Shown in pieces: positions 23,249 through 24,897 of a DNA stretch of 24,897 nt (its first letter is position 1; the number at the start of each line of letters is the position of its first letter). The position numbers and the translations under genes were made by a program. The stretch is from JAFLCA01 sp041907145 (GTDB lineage Bacteria > Bdellovibrionota_C > UBA2361 > JAFLCA01). The stretch is from the NCBI GenBank assembly GCA_041907145.1, contig JAYRHW010000207.1, forward strand, positions 1-24,897, written 5' to 3'. A model generated the notes under the pieces. It worked only from the letters and a program-made list of their open reading frames with translations, made no database searches and was not told the DNA's origin.

Positions 23249-24694
23249 ATGGAATTCGAAACTGTCATAGGACTTGAAACGCACGTACAACTTTCGACGA
23301 AGTCCAAGATATTCTGCGGATCTTCGGCAGAATTCGGTGCGGATCCGAACGAACATATCGATCCTGTCACTCTGGGACTTCCCGGAGCGCTCCCGGTGGC
23401 GAATAAGCGCGCCATTGAATTCGCCATGATGCTAGGAACGGCGATGAACTGCGAGATTCGCCGCTTCAATCGCTTCGCGCGCAAGCACTATTTCTATCCT
23501 GATTTGCCCAAAGGCTATCAAATCTCCCAGTTCGAGGAGCCCATTTGCGAGCGTGGCTCGCTTTCGATTCTCATTAATGAAGCCAAGCGAACTATTGGCA
23601 TCAAGCGAATTCATATGGAGGAAGATGCCGGGAAGAATATTCATGATTCCCGCACCAGCTCCTCGCTTATCGACCTCAATCGTGCCGGTGTGCCGCTCTT
23701 GGAGGTTGTTTCCGATCCGGACTTACGATCTCCTGCGGAGGCTTCCGCATACCTCCGCACCTTGCGGCAAATCGTGCGCTTCCTCGGGATCAGTGACGGC
23801 AACATGGAGGAAGGCAGCCTTCGCTGTGATGCCAACATCTCGCTCCGTCCGGTCGGCGAAGTAAAATTTGGTACGCGAACCGAAATTAAAAATATCAACT
23901 CCTTTAAATTTGTTGAGCGGGCGCTGGAGTACGAGATTGCGCGTCAGATGTCGCTCTTGAAGAGCGGGAAGACCATAGTTCAGGAGACCCTGCTGTTTGA
24001 TTCTGCCTCCGGGGTAACCAAGCCCATGCGCTCGAAGGAGGAGTCGGCTGATTATCGTTATTTCCCTGATCCGGATCTGCCCCCGCTTGTCATCGAGGAG
24101 AGCTGGATTCGCTCCGTTACTTCGGAAATGCCGAAATTGCCTGAGGAGCGTGTGAAGGAGCTGGTCGAAGGTTATGGGTTGACGCTCTATGATGCTCAGG
24201 TTCTGACGGTTGAGCGTGCGAACGTCGACTTTTTCGAGGAAGTGTTCAAGATCTGTCAAAATGCCAAGCTTGCTTGCGCTTGGGTTACGTCCGAGCTCTT
24301 CGGAGCACTGAACAAGATAGGAAAGGATCTCAAGGACACTCCGGTATCTGCCAGGAATCTAGGCGAACTGCTGAAGCTCATTGAAGCCGAAACGATTAGC
24401 GGCAAAATGGCTAAATCCGTTTTCGAGGAGATGTTCGCCAGCAGCCGTTCACCACATGATATCGTGGCGGAAAAGGGCCTCAAGCAAATCACGAATGACG
24501 ATGAAATTCGTAAGGTCGTTGTGGATATATTCGACAGAAGCGCATCCCAGCTTCAAGAATATCTCGGTGGTAACGAGCGTCTCCATGGGTTCTTCGTTGG
24601 ACAAGTGATGAAAGCTACCGGCGGCAGCGCTAACCCGAAGAAGGTTAACGAAGTTATTCTGGCCGAGGCGAAGAAGCGCAAAGGGAACGCTTAA
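23249..24694 (+). CDS. gatB: Asp-tRNA(Asn)/Glu-tRNA(Gln) amidotransferase subunit B
   Basis: GatB binds the misacylated tRNA, activates the carboxyl group with ATP and performs the amidation. From the ATG at 23249 the protein is 481 residues and begins MEFETVIGLETHVQLSTKSK, the conserved N-terminus. A longer in-frame start at 23177 would overlap gatA and adds unrelated residues, while GAGG at 23240-23243 fits the chosen ATG (an adjacent ATG at 23246 is too close). Family motifs include HYFYPDLPKGYQISQF, HMEEDAGK, DLNRAGVPLLEVVSDPD, EGSLRCDANIS, TRTEIKNINSF and DYRYFPDPDLPPL. The C-terminal YqeY-like helical domain ends GQVMKATGGSANPKKVNEV. Confidence 0.97.
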   Translation: MEFETVIGLETHVQLSTKSKIFCGSSAEFGADPNEHIDPVTLGLPGALPVANKRAIEFAMMLGTAMNCEIRRFNRFARKHYFYPDLPKGYQISQFEEPICERGSLSILINEAKRTIGIKRIHMEEDAGKNIHDSRTSSSLIDLNRAGVPLLEVVSDPDLRSPAEASAYLRTLRQIVRFLGISDGNMEEGSLRCDANISLRPVGEVKFGTRTEIKNINSFKFVERALEYEIARQMSLLKSGKTIVQETLLFDSASGVTKPMRSKEESADYRYFPDPDLPPLVIEESWIRSVTSEMPKLPEERVKELVEGYGLTLYDAQVLTVERANVDFFEEVFKICQNAKLACAWVTSELFGALNKIGKDLKDTPVSARNLGELLKLIEAETISGKMAKSVFEEMFASSRSPHDIVAEKGLKQITNDDEIRKVVVDIFDRSASQLQEYLGGNERLHGFFVGQVMKATGGSANPKKVNEVILAEAKKRKGNA

Positions 24695-24699
24695 CCGCG

Positions 24700-24897
24700 G
24701 TGGAACCAGTAATCGACAGTATTGATGAAGGGACGCGCGCTATATATCTGTCGGTGCCTGGCGAAAACGTAGTGCTGTTGCAGGCCCTGGTAGAGTCTTA
24801 CGAGGGAGTGGCAATTGTTCGTACATTGAACATTCGTAAGTCTCTGGTGTGTTTGCTTACGACTCCATCGATGCTTGGTGATACATTACGGGTTCTC
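24700..24897 (+). CDS. DUF4911 domain protein, N-terminal 66 codons only
   Basis: An open frame begins with GTG at 24700, five bases after the gatB stop, and runs off the right edge. The 66 visible residues start MEPVIDSIDEGTRAIYLSVP and continue with LLQALVESYEGVAIVRTLN. This matches the pattern of the small DUF4911 family (strand, helix ending in an ESYEG-type turn, strand). The function of this family is not known. The closeness to gatB suggests co-transcription. Confidence 0.65.
   Translation, partial: MEPVIDSIDEGTRAIYLSVPGENVVLLQALVESYEGVAIVRTLNIRKSLVCLLTTPSMLGDTLRVL

Overview
The window reads as chromosomal DNA from an uncultured Gram-negative bacterium of roughly 50% GC. It carries gyrA, gpsA, a soluble transhydrogenase, leucyl aminopeptidase and gatCAB, together with a sigma-54 activator, an outer-membrane-type lipoprotein and secreted proteins with Thr-Pro linkers and dockerin-like calcium loops. 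This mixture is common in deltaproteobacteria-like and other environmental Gram-negative lineages, and the DUF4911 gene after gatB points the same way. No finer placement can be defended. No rRNA, tRNA, insertion sequence or CRISPR array is visible.

Layout. (1) 1-1916, minus: one long open frame for an unrecognised coiled-coil-rich protein. Its left 200 or so bases switch abruptly to very high GC and encode the metal-binding core of a metallo-beta-lactamase-fold hydrolase; a chimeric junction is suspected. (2) 2116-5624, minus: gyrA then gpsA, closely spaced. (3) 5779-6906, minus: an OafA-type membrane acyltransferase. (4) 6907-7774: 868 bases without a credible protein gene. It contains two near-identical sigma-54 promoter-like elements facing each other and two back-to-back intrinsic terminators, so it looks like two convergent small RNA genes. 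(5) 7775-14241: a DUF6502 protein, a dockerin-bearing lipoprotein, a secreted beta-helix protein and a secreted putative glycoside hydrolase with four dockerin-like loops. Sigma-54-like elements lie upstream of the last two (divergent), and a weaker one lies upstream of the DUF6502 pair. (6) 14246-17401: pepA (minus), then a plus-strand signalling protein with a pseudo-receiver and a degenerate HD-GYP-like domain. (7) 17402-17688: a short convergent intergenic region rich in palindromes. (8) 17689-21133, minus: sthA, a truncated histidine kinase and an NtrC-type sigma-54 response regulator, closely packed. (9) 21395-24897, plus: gatC, gatA, gatB and the start of a DUF4911 gene.

The most interesting unit is the apparent sigma-54 regulon. 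Three elements (7097-7112 plus, 7469-7484 minus, 12115-12130 plus) match TGGCGTG-N4-TTGCA exactly at the sigma-54 -24/-12 spacing and share flanking bases. A fourth, looser copy (11947-11962 minus) faces the beta-helix gene. Two would drive untranslated RNAs of about 185 and 124 nt, and the others secreted proteins. An NtrC-family activator, paired with a kinase that has lost its ATP-binding motifs, is encoded about 5 kb away. The promoters and terminators are read directly from the sequence. The link between this activator and these promoters is inference.
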